64,000 nucleotides of DNA from Pseudomonas furukawaii (GTDB lineage Bacteria > Pseudomonadota > Gammaproteobacteria > Pseudomonadales > Pseudomonadaceae). Below, one piece after another: positions 41,977 to 51,965 of this stretch. A model generated the notes under the pieces. The model was given only the letters and a program-made list of their open reading frames with translations, had not been told where the DNA came from and made no database searches. A program made the position numbers and the translations under genes. How positions within the stretch are numbered: the first letter of the stretch is position 1; every line of letters starts with the position of its first letter. Location: the NCBI RefSeq assembly GCF_002355475.1, contig NZ_AP014862.1, forward strand, positions 4,402,001 through 4,466,000, given 5' to 3'.

Positions 41977-43416
41977 TCAGGCCGCCTCGGGCACCCTAGC
42001 CGGGGCCACGGGCGAAACCTGGCGCCGTTCGCGCAGCTTGCGGGTCACCCAGTAGACGAAGTAGCACCAGGCAATGAACGGCACGCCGAAGTAGAGCGCA
42101 ACTCGCTGGGCCGGATCAAAGGCAATCCCGATGCAGGCCAGCGCGCAGCAGAGCAAGGCGCCCAGGGGCACCCAGGGATAGCCGCGCACGCGGAAGCCCA
42201 GGTCCTCCAGGCGACCGCCGTTGGCCAGGTAATGGCGACGGAAGGCCATCTGGCTCGCGGCGATGCTCATCCACACCACCACCACCGCCAGGCCGGAGAT
42301 GGACACCAGGGCGAGGTAGACGGTATCCGGTGCGAACACGCTGGAGAGCAGCGAGGCGATGCTGCCGGCCATGCTCACGACGATGGCGTTGAACGGCGTG
42401 CCCATGCGGCTCAGGGTGCCGAAGCGCTTGGGCATGTGGCCCTGGTCGCTGAGGGTCCAGAGCATCCGCGAGGCGGCGTAGAGGCCGGAGTTGGCCGCCG
42501 ACAGCAGCGCGCTGATGATCACGAAGTTCATGATGTCGGCCGAATAGGGAATGCCGATGGACTCGAACACCGTGACGAAGGGGCTTTCCACCAGGCCGGC
42601 CTGCTCGCGGGGCAGCAGGGTCGCCAGCACGAAGATGGTGCCGACGAAGAACAGCGCCAGGCGGACCACCGTGGTGCGGATCGCCTTCGGCACGTTGCGT
42701 TGCGGGTCGCGCGTCTCGCCGGCGGCGATGCCGATCAGCTCGGTGCCGGAGAAGGCGAAGGCGACCGCCAGCAGGGTCATGGCGATGGACCAGAAACCGG
42801 TGGGAAACAGCCCCTCGCGGGTGAAGTTGGCCAGTCCCGCGCTCTGCACCTGCTGGGTCTCGAAGATGCCGAAGATGGCGCCACCGCCGACCACCAGGAA
42901 GGCCACCACGGCCAGGACCTTGACCAGCGACAGCCAGAACTCGGTCTCGGCGAACAGTCGCACCGACACCACGTTGCTGATGAACACCGTCAGGGCGAAC
43001 AGCGCGCTCCAGATCCACACCGGGGTCTCGGGGAACCAGCGCACCATGAGGATGCCGGCAGCGGTGAACTCCGAGCCGATGGCCACCGTCCAGGTCAGCC
43101 AGTAGAGCCAGGCCACGGTGTAGCCGGTGCCCGCGCCGAGGTAGCGGGAGGCGTAGCTGCTGAACGAACCGGTTTCCGGCATGTGCACGGCCAGTTCGCC
43201 CAGGCACATCATCACCATGTACACCATCACCGCGCCGATGATGTACGCGATCACCGCGCCCAGCGGTCCCGCCTGGTTCACCGTGTAGCCGGAGGTGAGG
43301 AACAGCCCGGTGCCGATGACCCCGCCCAGCGCCAGCATGACGATGTGGCGGGTCTGCATGTCCTGTTTGAAACCAGGCCCCGATGTCGCTTTGTCGTTTG
43401 TTGTATGTAGGGACAT
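41977..43416 (-). CDS. APC-superfamily amino acid permease (AAT family)
   Basis: This inner-membrane amino acid:proton symporter has 479 aa from ATG 43416 (MSLHTTND) and 12 predicted membrane segments. Family motifs include [15 protein letters not shown] (helix 1), the [15 protein letters not shown] stretch, and [17 protein letters not shown] between helices 6 and 7. AAT members carry diverse amino acids including GABA, proline, lysine and S-methylmethionine, so the substrate cannot be assigned. It follows the cystathionine-gamma-synthase family gene across a 144-nt AT-rich gap and precedes the LysR gene. Confidence 0.88.
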   Translation of the reverse strand: MSLHTTNDKATSGPGFKQDMQTRHIVMLALGGVIGTGLFLTSGYTVNQAGPLGAVIAYIIGAVMVYMVMMCLGELAVHMPETGSFSSYASRYLGAGTGYTVAWLYWLTWTVAIGSEFTAAGILMVRWFPETPVWIWSALFALTVFISNVVSVRLFAETEFWLSLVKVLAVVAFLVVGGGAIFGIFETQQVQSAGLANFTREGLFPTGFWSIAMTLLAVAFAFSGTELIGIAAGETRDPQRNVPKAIRTTVVRLALFFVGTIFVLATLLPREQAGLVESPFVTVFESIGIPYSADIMNFVIISALLSAANSGLYAASRMLWTLSDQGHMPKRFGTLSRMGTPFNAIVVSMAGSIASLLSSVFAPDTVYLALVSISGLAVVVVWMSIAASQMAFRRHYLANGGRLEDLGFRVRGYPWVPLGALLCCALACIGIAFDPAQRVALYFGVPFIAWCYFVYWVTRKLRERRQVSPVAPARVPEAA

Positions 43417-43560
43417 ATGTTGAATCTCATGAAAGTTTACGGACAAGGACGCTTCTGCGAACAACTTCAAGGCAGAACCAAACTGATTGCCGTCAGGTAT
43501 TTTTATTGTTCCGTTTCATGATCGACTCGCTGACTCTCCGGCCAGGAGTTGGGGCGAATG

Positions 43561-44838
43561 TCAGATTTCCACCTCGGTGCGACATTCGGTGAGGGATGGA
43601 AGGGAGTGGACTGGGGATGAGCAGGACAGCTCCTCATGAACGCAGGCGAACGCCTGCTTGAGATCGGCCAGGAGATCCTCGGTCTCCTCGATGCCGACCG
43701 AGACTCGCACCAGTCCCTCGGAAATCCCCAGGGCCAGGCGCTCCTCCAGGGTGTTTTCCACATGGCTGGTGGTGCGTGCGGGACCGTAGATGGTCTCCAC
43801 CGCCCCGAGGTTGCCGGCACGGTGCGCATAGCGAAGGCGCGGCAGCAGGCGGACCACGGTGTCCATGCCGCCGCGCAGCACGAAGCTGACGATGGCGCCG
43901 AAGCCGCGCATCTGCCCTCGGGCGATGGCATGCCCCGGATGGCTGGGCAGGCCCGGATAGTTCACCGCCTCCACCAGCGGTTCGGTCAGCAGGTACTCGG
44001 CCAGCGCCTGGGCACTGCGCTGCTGCTGGCGCAGGCGCAGGGCCAGGGTCTTGATGCCACGGATGATGAGGAAGGCGGAGAAGGCGTCCAGCGCGGCGCC
44101 GTTGATCTCGCGGTAGTGCCGCACGCTGGCCATCAGGCTTTCGGCGCCGCAGGCGATGCCGCCCAGGGCGTCACCGTGACCGGAGAGGAACTTGGTGGCG
44201 CTGTGCACCACCAGGTCCACGCCCAGGGCCAGGGGGTTCTGGTTGAGGGGCGTGGCGAAGGTGTTGTCCGCCACCACCAGGGCGCCGACGCGCTTGGCCG
44301 CGGCCACCAGGCGGCGGACGTCCAGCACCTTGAGCGTCGGGTTGGTGGGGGTTTCCAGGTACAGCAGGTCGCAGCCACGGGCGATTTCCGCCTCGATGGC
44401 CTCGGTATCCAGGGTGTCGCAGAGCACCACGTCCACGCCCATGCGCGGCAGGAACTCCTCGAAGATCTTGTTGGTGCCGCCGTAGCTGTCGCGGGTCGAG
44501 ACCACGCGCTTGCCCTGGCACAGGAAGGTGTGCAGCACCGCGCTGATGGCGGCCATGCCGCTGCTGAAGGCCACCGCCGATTCCGCGCCCTCCAGCTCGC
44601 AGAGCTTGGCTTCCAGGGTCGCCACCGTCGGGTTGCTCATGCGGCTGTAGATATAGCCTTCGCGCTGGCCCAGGGCGACCTCGTACCAATGATCGACATC
44701 CTGATAACCGTAGGCGGCGCTGACCACGATCGGCGTTTGCGTTGCGTTGTAAGGATGTCCGTCCTGCTCTCCGGCCCAGACGACTTGAGTACCCATTCCC
44801 GCAACTTCACCGCGAGCAGTTTCCGATTTCTTGTTCAT
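43561..44838 (-). CDS. Cystathionine gamma-synthase/lyase family PLP enzyme
   Basis: This Cys/Met-metabolism PLP enzyme of 425 aa has the PLP lysine at 216 (SATKFLSGHGD), the phosphate-binding SSGM (92-95), the stacking Tyr in DSYGGT and YSRMSNPT at the subunit interface. The family includes gamma-synthases, gamma-lyases and methionine gamma-lyase. Key specificity residues cannot be assigned with confidence. It is the first gene of the minus-strand run containing the permease, the threonine-synthase-like enzyme and homoserine dehydrogenase, so gamma-elimination or replacement on a homoserine- or methionine-like substrate is likely. Confidence 0.85.
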   Translation of the reverse strand: MNKKSETARGEVAGMGTQVVWAGEQDGHPYNATQTPIVVSAAYGYQDVDHWYEVALGQREGYIYSRMSNPTVATLEAKLCELEGAESAVAFSSGMAAISAVLHTFLCQGKRVVSTRDSYGGTNKIFEEFLPRMGVDVVLCDTLDTEAIEAEIARGCDLLYLETPTNPTLKVLDVRRLVAAAKRVGALVVADNTFATPLNQNPLALGVDLVVHSATKFLSGHGDALGGIACGAESLMASVRHYREINGAALDAFSAFLIIRGIKTLALRLRQQQRSAQALAEYLLTEPLVEAVNYPGLPSHPGHAIARGQMRGFGAIVSFVLRGGMDTVVRLLPRLRYAHRAGNLGAVETIYGPARTTSHVENTLEERLALGISEGLVRVSVGIEETEDLLADLKQAFACVHEELSCSSPVHSLPSLTECRTEVEI

Positions 44839-45024
44839 CTCTAATCCCGAATCCGCAAGACAACATCACGAAGCAGTTCTGCTTGCCGGCGAATATAGGG
44901 AATGGATAACCCCCTGAAAAACGATGATATCCGGGCCTGAGACCCGCTTTTTTTAATGGCTGCGAAGGGGCGGAATCGAACGCAGGCGACGCGACCGACT
45001 ACCCGGCAGGGCGCGAATGCGAAG

Positions 45025-45047
45025 GACCCCGGAGCGGAGTCGGGGCC
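45025..45047 (-). terminator. Weak hairpin downstream of the dCache MCP gene
   Basis: GACCCCG / CGGGG-type stem (GGCCCCGACTCCG... on the minus strand) about 60 nt past the stop, followed by TTCGCATTCG. The 270-nt gap up to the next gene shows nothing else that I can support. Confidence 0.4.
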
Positions 45048-45108
45048 TGGCCATGCGGGAGGGGAAGGAGGCCGGCGCCCCGGAGCGGGTCGCCGGCAGG
45101 AGGGAAAA

Positions 45109-47049
45109 TCAGGCCTTGAAGCGCCCGACCAGACCGTGGAGCTGCTCGGACAACTGCACCAGCTCGTGGGAGTCGCGCCGGGCCGACTGCGCCAGGTTCT
45201 CCACCAGCAGCGCATCGTCCTGGATCTGCGCGATGTGCCGGTTGATGTCCTCGGCCACCTGGTGCTGCTCTTCGGCGGCCGTGGCGATCTGGGTGTTCTG
45301 ATCGCGAATATGGTCCACCGCGCCGCGGATCTGTTCGAAGCTTTCACTGGCCTGGCTGATGCGTTCGACGCTGGCTCGGGACATCTCCAGGCTGCTCTGC
45401 ATCTGCCGGGTGACCTCCTGGGTACGCCGCGCCAGTCCACCCAGCAGGCCATCGATCTCGCCGGTCGACGACGCCGTGCGCTGCGCCAGGGCTCGCACCT
45501 CGTCGGCCACCACCGCGAAGCCCCTGCCCTGCTCGCCCGCCCGCGCCGCCTCGATGGCGGCGTTCAGCGCCAGCAGGTTGGTCTGCTCGGCGATGGAGCG
45601 GATGGTGTCGAGGATGGCATTGATGTTCTGGCTGTCCTGCTCCAGCCCCTGCAGCGCCTCGGCGGACTGCTTCAGGTTCTCGCTCAGGCGCAGCACGCTG
45701 TCGGTGGCCCCTTCGATCTGCGTCTGCCCGGTATGCACCTGGCGCTGGCCCTCGTCGGCCGAGGTCGCCGCCTGGCTGCAGGAGCGCGCCACTTCGTTGG
45801 CCGTGGCGACCATTTCATTGAACGCGGTGGATACCAGTTCCACCGCACCACGCTGGCGCTCGGCGACCTCGGCCATCTCCCGCGCCACCCGGGTGGTGCC
45901 ATCGGAGGTGTGACGCAGGGCCGCCGAGGCCTCGATGATGCGCTGCACCAGTTGGCGAATGGCACCGAGGAACTGGTTGAACCAGCCGGCGAGCACGGCG
46001 GTTTCGTCCTTGCCGTTGACCGTCAGGCTGCGGGTGAGGTCGCCTTCGCCCTGGGCGATCCCCTCCAGGCCGCTGGCCACGCCACGAATCGGGTTGACGA
46101 TGAGGTTGGCGAACAGGGCCCCGAGCACGGCGAAAAGCACCGCCAGCACGACGACGACGATGCCGATCTGCCAGGCCAGGCCGTTGGCCTTGGCCATCAC
46201 CTCGCCGTGCTCGATCAGGCCGATGAAGCGCCAGCCGAGGGTGGGCGAGGCCCAGACGTTGGCCATGTAGCGCGTGCCGTCGAGCTCCACCTCGGCCAGC
46301 CCCTGGGTATCCGCCAGCCGCGCGTAGTCGCCGCCGAGGTCCTTGAGGGGCTTGAAGTTGTGGCTGGCGTCGTGCGGGTCCACCAGCACGTTGCCATTGT
46401 CTTCCACCAGCATCAGGTAGCCGGTCTCGCCGATGCGGATCTGCTTGACCAGGTCGGTCAGCTGCTTCAGCGACACGTCCAGCCCCACCACGCCGGAGAG
46501 CGTGCCCTGGGCGTCGTTCACCGTGCGTACCGTGCCGAGCAGCACGGTGTCGTCCGGCGCCCAGTAGTAGGCGGCGGTGCGCACCGTCTTGCCCGGCGCC
46601 GCCACGGCGGCCTGGTACCAGGGGCGCTGGCGCGGGTCGTAGTGCTTCAGGTCCGGGTCGGCCGGCCAGGTCGCGTAGCCGCCGTCGACGCGCCCGTAGG
46701 ACAGGTAGGCGGTCGTGGGATGGGACTTGGCGAAGTTGCCGAAGAGGGTTTCCAGGGCCTGGCTGGTCTCGGTCAGGGGAATCCCCGGGGCATCGGCCGA
46801 CACATAGCTCTTGAGGTCCCTGGCCTCCACCACCTGGGGCAACGAGGCGATGTACTCCACGTTCTCGCTGATGCCACGGAAGAACATCGCCATGGCGTTG
46901 TCGACCTGGCGGATCTCCCGCTGGCTGCCGTCGAGGAAGTCGGTCTCCGCCTGGGTCCGCAGGTTGTAGATCACCACCGCGGCCACCAGGAGGATGGGCA
47001 CGCACGCGATGGCCGCGAAGGCACAGGTCAGCTTCTGCTTGATGTTCAT
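45109..47049 (-). CDS. Methyl-accepting chemotaxis protein with dCache sensor (amino-acid type)
   Basis: This 646-aa chemoreceptor has TM1 (about 10-30), a periplasmic dCache_1 domain (about 35-285), TM2 (about 292-312), HAMP and the MA signalling domain with tip [19 protein letters not shown]. In the membrane-distal pocket I read Tyr137, Arg142, Trp144, Tyr145, Tyr161 and Asp191. This closely follows the spacing of the amino-acid-binding dCache motif of Pseudomonas PctA (Y121, R126, W128, Y129, Y144, D173). An L-amino acid ligand is therefore likely. A FliA-type promoter lies upstream. Confidence 0.92.
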   Translation of the reverse strand: MNIKQKLTCAFAAIACVPILLVAAVVIYNLRTQAETDFLDGSQREIRQVDNAMAMFFRGISENVEYIASLPQVVEARDLKSYVSADAPGIPLTETSQALETLFGNFAKSHPTTAYLSYGRVDGGYATWPADPDLKHYDPRQRPWYQAAVAAPGKTVRTAAYYWAPDDTVLLGTVRTVNDAQGTLSGVVGLDVSLKQLTDLVKQIRIGETGYLMLVEDNGNVLVDPHDASHNFKPLKDLGGDYARLADTQGLAEVELDGTRYMANVWASPTLGWRFIGLIEHGEVMAKANGLAWQIGIVVVVLAVLFAVLGALFANLIVNPIRGVASGLEGIAQGEGDLTRSLTVNGKDETAVLAGWFNQFLGAIRQLVQRIIEASAALRHTSDGTTRVAREMAEVAERQRGAVELVSTAFNEMVATANEVARSCSQAATSADEGQRQVHTGQTQIEGATDSVLRLSENLKQSAEALQGLEQDSQNINAILDTIRSIAEQTNLLALNAAIEAARAGEQGRGFAVVADEVRALAQRTASSTGEIDGLLGGLARRTQEVTRQMQSSLEMSRASVERISQASESFEQIRGAVDHIRDQNTQIATAAEEQHQVAEDINRHIAQIQDDALLVENLAQSARRDSHELVQLSEQLHGLVGRFKA

Positions 47050-47116
47050 TACATGGACTCTCGGGAGTGGGAACACGCCAGGTGCGAATACGCAGATGGC
47101 GAAGGGCGCTACCGGA

Positions 47117-47143
47117 CTATCGGCGCTGCCCGCCACTCCTTGA
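47117..47143 (-). promoter_or_regulatory. FliA (sigma-28) promoter for the dCache MCP
   Basis: Minus-strand TCAAGGAG-N11-GCCGATAG matches the flagellar/chemotaxis sigma-28 consensus (TCAAGTTT-N11-GCCGATAA) at the key positions. It is about 68 nt before the MCP start. The rest of the 307-nt gap to yghU shows only GC-rich inverted repeats. Confidence 0.7.
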
Positions 47144-47356
47144 GGAGGGGTGTCGCAAGCGAAGTGGAACATGTCGTTAAGAGGTGAAACGCCCCTGCGC
47201 CCGCCTCCCTCGCCCTCTGCGGGACGTGCCGTCCGGCGCCCCGCCGCGTTGTACAGCACCTGCGGGGGATCAGGCCCCAGGGTCGTGGCACGGTGCGGAA
47301 ACGACCCGCTGCACGCGGCCCCCGCAGGGTGAGCCGCGTGTTCAGCGGGGAGCGTC

Positions 47357-48202
47357 CTAGGGGCGGTCCAGGTCTGCGGCGGCGTGCCGTTCCGGGCACT
47401 GCTCCGCAGGGTCGCCCCAGGTGCGGTTGACCCGGCGACCACGCTGGACCGCCGGACGCTGGGCGACTTCCTCGGCCCAGCGCTGAACATGGGTGTACTC
47501 ATGCACCGACAGGAACTCGCCGGCCGAATAGAGGTTGCCGCGCACCAGTTCGCCGTACCAGGGCCAGACGGCGATATCGGCGATGCTGTAGCCGTCCCCC
47601 GCCAGGTAGCGGCACTCCGCCAGGCGCCGGTCCAGCACGTCCAGCTGGCGCTTGGCTTCCATGCTGAAGCGGTCGATGGCGTACTGGAACTTCTCCGGCG
47701 CGTAGGCATAGAAATGCCCGAAGCCGCCGCCCAGATAGGGCGCCGCGCCCATCTGCCAGAACAGCCAGTTCAGCGTCTCGGTGCGCGCGGCCCGGTCGGT
47801 GGGCAGGAAGTGGCCGAACTTCTCCGCCAGGTAGAGCAGGATCGAGCCCGACTCGAAGACGCGGATGGGCGATTGCTCACTGCGATCCAGCAGGGCCGGG
47901 ATCTTGGAGTTGGGGTTCACCTCGACGAAGCCGCTGGAGAACTGCTCGCCCTCGCCGATGCGGATCAGCCAGGCGTCGTACTCGGCCCCGGAAACGCCGA
48001 GCGCCAACAGCTCTTCCAGCAGGATGGTCACCTTGACCCCATTGGGCGTGGCCAGGGAATACAGCTGCAGCGGATGCCGCCCCACCGGCAGCTCGCGCTC
48101 ATGGGTCGGGCCCGCCACCGGCCGGTTGATGTTGGCGAAGGCACCGCCGGACGGCGCGAGGTGCTGCCAGACCCTGGGTGGAACGTAGCGTTCTTCGGAC
48201 AT
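47357..48202 (-). CDS. yghU: Glutathione S-transferase family, YghU/Nu-class disulfide-bond oxidoreductase
   Basis: This 281-aa protein is longer than classical GSTs because of the YghU-type N-terminal extension ([26 protein letters not shown]). The thioredoxin-like domain follows (about 42-130, with [18 protein letters not shown]), then the helical domain (about 140-265). Nu-class enzymes bind two glutathiones and have disulfide reductase and organic peroxide activity. The TPNG motif supplies the conserved Thr/Asn used there instead of a catalytic Ser/Tyr. It is transcribed alone. Confidence 0.92.
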   Translation of the reverse strand: MSEERYVPPRVWQHLAPSGGAFANINRPVAGPTHERELPVGRHPLQLYSLATPNGVKVTILLEELLALGVSGAEYDAWLIRIGEGEQFSSGFVEVNPNSKIPALLDRSEQSPIRVFESGSILLYLAEKFGHFLPTDRAARTETLNWLFWQMGAAPYLGGGFGHFYAYAPEKFQYAIDRFSMEAKRQLDVLDRRLAECRYLAGDGYSIADIAVWPWYGELVRGNLYSAGEFLSVHEYTHVQRWAEEVAQRPAVQRGRRVNRTWGDPAEQCPERHAAADLDRP

Positions 48203-48422
48203 GGATTTCCCCCTGTGTGTCGAGCTGGGTACATCGGGCCGAGCGCCTGGAAACCAGGCCGTCGCCCGCGCGGAAAGAGGCAGGTTATGACACGCCTCGC
48301 CGTCGCCGGACCAGCAGTAATACTACGCAGCGCGACTGCGGATGCTCACCTGGAACTCAGGGGCCAGGCTTGATTCGACGGCGATGGGCGCCTTGCAGAC
48401 TGGCAGGTGCTGCGCTTCAGGG

Positions 48423-48451
48423 TTGACGCTCACAACCGGTTGCTCTAGCTT
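48423..48451 (+). promoter_or_regulatory. Putative sigma-70 promoter of the CHASE2-M48 operon
   Basis: TTGACG, a 17-nt spacer and TAGCTT lie about 48 nt upstream of the CHASE2 start. The leader that follows is locally AT-rich (ATGGCATTTTGAAAGC). Confidence 0.5.
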
Positions 48452-48498
48452 TCGGCGGCGTAATGGCATTTTGAAAGCATGGATACGTTTTTTCAGGG

Positions 48499-49833
48499 AT
48501 GTTGAACCTATTCTCCTGGTTCTCGGGGCGCCAGTACGCCTTCGGGGCCTTCATCGTGGCGCTCGCCCTGCTGGACCCGTTCGGGCTGACCAGTTCGACG
48601 GACGACGCCTCGGCCAAGTGGCTGAACCGGATCTTCGCCAGCTTCTACCCCGATACCGGGCAACGGAACACGGTCGTCATCCTCATCGACGATGAGTACC
48701 TGTTGCGCAACGACACCTATTGGCCCATGCCCTACTCCGAGCAGAGCAAGCTGTTCAAGCGGCTGCTCGCCTACAAGCCGGATGCCGTATTCGTCGACCT
48801 GCTCTATAGCCACGATCACTCCCGGGACGATGCAAGGCAGAGCAGCCAACTGCTGGCCAACGTGTTCGAACGCTACAAGCACCAGGGCATACCGTTGTTG
48901 CTGGCCAACACGGGCCTCGAGCGCGGCAAGGACGGGCAGATCAACACCCTGCCACGCTTCTCTGGCGTAACCTCCCCCACCCTGGTGGCCTGGAGTGGCT
49001 TCGGCGACCATTACCCGCTTGCGATTCGAACGGCCGTGGGCGATCTGGAAACCCCGGCACTCGAGCTCTATCGCCGCTACTGCCAGAAGAACGCCTGTGA
49101 ACCGCTGCCAGAAGATGCCGCCGCAGCCATCTCACTGCCCCCCATCGCCTTGCAATGGGGGCTGAAGATGTCGGCGAAGCAGTCCCTGGTGGCGCCGGTC
49201 GGCCATTGTTCGACGCCGGGGGTCATCGACCAACTGCTCCAGGCGATCTTCTGGAAGCTGGGCAGCGAAGCCGAATCCAATTGCGCCTACAGCCTGACGC
49301 TGAGGGCCGGCGACCTGGAGGCGAACGGACCGGAAGAACGCGAACTGCTCAGCCACCTGCTGCGGGGCAAGCTGGTGCTCGTCGGCGCCCAGATCACCTC
49401 GGCCGGCGACCTCGTTCAATCCCCACTGCATGGCAAGGTGCCCGGTATCTACATCCACGCCATGGCACTGGACAACTTGATCGCCTGGGGAACCGATTAC
49501 TACCACTCCCCCGCCAACCTGTTCGGCAGTGACATCGACTGGCTGGATATGGTGGAGCTCGCCCTGCTCCTGCTCATCGCGGTACTCAAGAAAGCACACG
49601 AAAGAGATACCTGGAGCTGCGCCCACTGGCGCAGCTGGCACTCGTGGTGCGTCGTGCTGCTCCTGCTGGCCACGCTGTCGGGAGTCCTCCATTTCATGAG
49701 CATCACCCCAGCCAACATCCTCGGCATCCTGCTCCTGTCGCTGGTGCTGTTCAGCGACAAGCTCGAAGAAATCGTCAATGCAAGCCACCGGAAAGGGGCG
49801 CTCCCCCCTGCAACTCAAGGAACCCAGAGATGA
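48499..49833 (+). CDS. CHASE2 sensor-domain membrane protein without output domain
   Basis: CHASE2 is an extracytoplasmic sensory domain usually fused to kinases or cyclases. The 444-aa protein has one N-terminal membrane segment (about 10-28), a periplasmic CHASE2 region (about 35-345, with NTVVILIDDEYLLRND, PDAVFVDLLYSHDHSRDD, GKLVLVGAQITSAGD, VPGIYIHAMALDNLI) and three C-terminal membrane segments (about 350-366, 380-400, 402-420). Only about 20 residues follow, so there is no catalytic output. The stop overlaps the start of the next gene (ATGA). I infer it passes its signal to the two secreted partners or holds them at the membrane. Confidence 0.82.
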   Translation: MLNLFSWFSGRQYAFGAFIVALALLDPFGLTSSTDDASAKWLNRIFASFYPDTGQRNTVVILIDDEYLLRNDTYWPMPYSEQSKLFKRLLAYKPDAVFVDLLYSHDHSRDDARQSSQLLANVFERYKHQGIPLLLANTGLERGKDGQINTLPRFSGVTSPTLVAWSGFGDHYPLAIRTAVGDLETPALELYRRYCQKNACEPLPEDAAAAISLPPIALQWGLKMSAKQSLVAPVGHCSTPGVIDQLLQAIFWKLGSEAESNCAYSLTLRAGDLEANGPEERELLSHLLRGKLVLVGAQITSAGDLVQSPLHGKVPGIYIHAMALDNLIAWGTDYYHSPANLFGSDIDWLDMVELALLLLIAVLKKAHERDTWSCAHWRSWHSWCVVLLLLATLSGVLHFMSITPANILGILLLSLVLFSDKLEEIVNASHRKGALPPATQGTQR

Positions 49834-50192
49834 TCAGAACCTCCCTGCTGCTGCTCGCAACCCTGGCAACGCAAGCCGCCCTGGCGTCACCTCCGGTGGT
49901 CGAGGCCTTTCTCGCCGACCCCGTGGCCGTGCTCGATGAACAGGGCAAGCTCCAGCGGGAAGTCGCGCGCCAGGAGCTGCCCGGCCAGCCCCTGACCGTC
50001 CTGCAGTACAACGAAGACCTGGAACTGGTGCAGGTGGAGCTGTCCGGGCAAAAGATCTGGCTGGATACCGTTGACCTGCGCCTGAACCCCAGCAAGATCG
50101 TGAAGCTGCCCTGCCAGAAGCTGCCCACCAGTCAGGCGACGGATCAGCACAACAACTCCACCATCGGCTTCGGCGCGGGATGCAGCCAATGA
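49830..50192 (+). CDS. Small secreted protein in the CHASE2-M48 operon, SH3-like
   Basis: This 120-aa precursor has a signal peptide (MIRTSLLLLATLATQAALA). The mature part is about 100 aa, with a beta-rich stretch (FLADPVAVLDEQGKLQREV, LTVLQYNEDLELVQVELSGQKIWLDTVDLRL) resembling bacterial SH3-like domains. Two Cys occur (LPCQKL and the third-last residue GCSQ). The gene is coupled at its start to the CHASE2 gene, and its stop precedes the M48 start by 11 nt. The family is not one I can name. A periplasmic linker between the CHASE2 sensor and the M48 lipoprotein is a guess. Confidence 0.75.
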   Translation: MIRTSLLLLATLATQAALASPPVVEAFLADPVAVLDEQGKLQREVARQELPGQPLTVLQYNEDLELVQVELSGQKIWLDTVDLRLNPSKIVKLPCQKLPTSQATDQHNNSTIGFGAGCSQ

Positions 50193-50203
50193 GGAGTCGA
50201 CAG

Positions 50204-51781
50204 GTGAAACGCTCGCTTCTCGCACTCTCCGCGATCACCGGCCTCGCACTGTCGGGCTGCGAAACCATGAAAGGCGCCGACGACGCCTTGATCAATCTTG
50301 TGGGGCCCTCCACCCAATCACGATTTGACGGCCGCTATATCGAGCAATCGGACGTCCGCGGCTACTATCGCCTGGACCCGCAGAAGCTCGGCGAACAGCG
50401 CCTGAGCTTCGATGGCCGCGCGGTGCCCGCAGGCGAAATCCGCCAGCAGAACCTGGTGCGGATTCCCGAGTTGGAAAGCTACCTGCAGGGCATCGTCACT
50501 CGTCTGTCCAAAGGCTGGCCGGGCGAGCTGCCGCCCATGCAGGTCCGCCTGGTGGACAGCTACGGCTTCGGCCCCTCAGCCGACCGTTTCGGCACGATCT
50601 TCGTGCCCTTGGGCATGCTCGACAACGTGGAGAGCGAGGACGAGATCGCCGCCATGCTCGGCCATGAAATGAGCCACCTGCTGCTGCGTCACCACGACCG
50701 AATGGCGGCCTTTCAGCAGCAGAAGGAGCTGATGACCACCGTGGCCACGACAGTGGTGGTGGCTGCAGTTGCCTCCAATACGGGCGTGGACAAGAGCTCG
50801 GGCTCCCTGAAACTCATCAGCAAGGACCCACTGGGCACCCAGAAGACCATCGGCAACACCGTGCTCTACACCGCCCTGGCGAACAGCTTCTCCGACAACG
50901 TATGGAGCACCGCCTGGGGCCGCAGCCAGGAAGACCAGGCTGATCTGCTTGGAACCGACCTGATGATCCGCAGCGGTTACGCCCCCCGTGCGGCGAGCCA
51001 CAGCCTGCAGCGCCTGAACGACTTCCAGGGCAAACAGGAGCCCCTGCTCAAGGGCTTCCTCGAGTCACGCAAGTCCGCGATGCAGGAATCCCTCGAACAG
51101 TTCAACCTGAACCGCTTCACACAGGAGCTGAATGTAATGCTCAACCAGGGACTGAGCACCACGATCACCTCCGCTGGCCAGTACCTCAACCGCTCGCACA
51201 TGTCGCCCATGGACCGCGACGAGGAACTGCGCCACTACCTGCAACGGGAATACCGGCAGGAACGCAGGGCTCGCGTGGATCGCCGCAGCTGGCCCAAGGT
51301 GCGCGACTCCCAAGCGGTGGCGGCGTCCATGCAGGCCTACAAGGACGCCTACGGAGCCACCGTGGCCTTGGAGCAGAACAAGGTTCGCGAGGCCAGGTTG
51401 CTGGTGGACCGCGCGTTGGCCTCCCCGGTGAAGAACCAGCCCGGCATCCGCCGCACGGCATTCAACCTGCACCTGGCCGAAGGCAATGGCCGTGAAGCCC
51501 TCAAGGACCTGCAAGCCATCGACGACTGGTCCCTGGCCGGCCCGTCCATCTACGACCTGATGATCAGCTACCACCTCAAGAACGGTGATCCCCAGGCTGC
51601 GCTGAGTATGATCGGGCGCGCCGAGAGCAACCTGGGCTCGGAAGAGCTCTTCATCAACGAAAAGCTGCTGGCCAACCAGCAACTGAAGAACGAACCCGAG
51701 GTGCAGCGGGTCCTCGCGCGCTGCCAGCAATACCCCTCACGCAAGGCCAACTGCAGCAAGCTGGCGCCGAAGAAGGCCTGA
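50204..51781 (+). CDS. M48-family zinc metalloprotease, outer-membrane lipoprotein type
   Basis: I place the start at GTG 50204, 7 nt after GAGGAG, giving 525 aa; an ATG at 50189 overlaps the previous stop but lacks a good ribosome site. A lipoprotein signal (KRSLLALSAITGLALSGC) precedes the mature chain. The peptidase domain carries HEMSH (residues 154-158) and a downstream ligand Glu in SQEDQADLLGTDLM, as in M48 proteases. The C-terminal part (about 360-525) is helical and TPR-like. It resembles BepA/LoiP-type periplasmic proteases but in a different operon context. It is the last gene, followed by a hairpin. Confidence 0.87.
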   Translation: MKRSLLALSAITGLALSGCETMKGADDALINLVGPSTQSRFDGRYIEQSDVRGYYRLDPQKLGEQRLSFDGRAVPAGEIRQQNLVRIPELESYLQGIVTRLSKGWPGELPPMQVRLVDSYGFGPSADRFGTIFVPLGMLDNVESEDEIAAMLGHEMSHLLLRHHDRMAAFQQQKELMTTVATTVVVAAVASNTGVDKSSGSLKLISKDPLGTQKTIGNTVLYTALANSFSDNVWSTAWGRSQEDQADLLGTDLMIRSGYAPRAASHSLQRLNDFQGKQEPLLKGFLESRKSAMQESLEQFNLNRFTQELNVMLNQGLSTTITSAGQYLNRSHMSPMDRDEELRHYLQREYRQERRARVDRRSWPKVRDSQAVAASMQAYKDAYGATVALEQNKVREARLLVDRALASPVKNQPGIRRTAFNLHLAEGNGREALKDLQAIDDWSLAGPSIYDLMISYHLKNGDPQAALSMIGRAESNLGSEELFINEKLLANQQLKNEPEVQRVLARCQQYPSRKANCSKLAPKKA

Positions 51782-51810
51782 CCCTGCCACAGCGCCATCG
51801 TCCCTGAAGT

Positions 51811-51834
51811 GGGGCACGCCCCGGGGCGTGCCCC
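51811..51834 (+). terminator. Hairpin after the M48 gene
   Basis: GGGGCACGCCCC and GGGGCGTGCCCC form a perfect 24-nt palindrome 30 nt past the stop. No strong T run follows, so efficiency is uncertain. Confidence 0.6.
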
Positions 51835-51965
51835 AGTCCTTGGTCACCACTCCGCTCACGAGCCGCAGGCCGGATCGGTGCCCTGGCAAGTGGGCTGTGA
51901 ATCACTCCCCAGACCAATCCCGCCCGGCGCACAATAGGCCTCCCCACGCGCGAGGCAGACCCTGC

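Noticed and set aside
44955-45010. tRNA-like T-arm (TTCGATT and a CCA-like end on the minus strand)
   Set aside because: The flanking bases do not form a 5-bp T stem and no acceptor or anticodon stem could be drawn.
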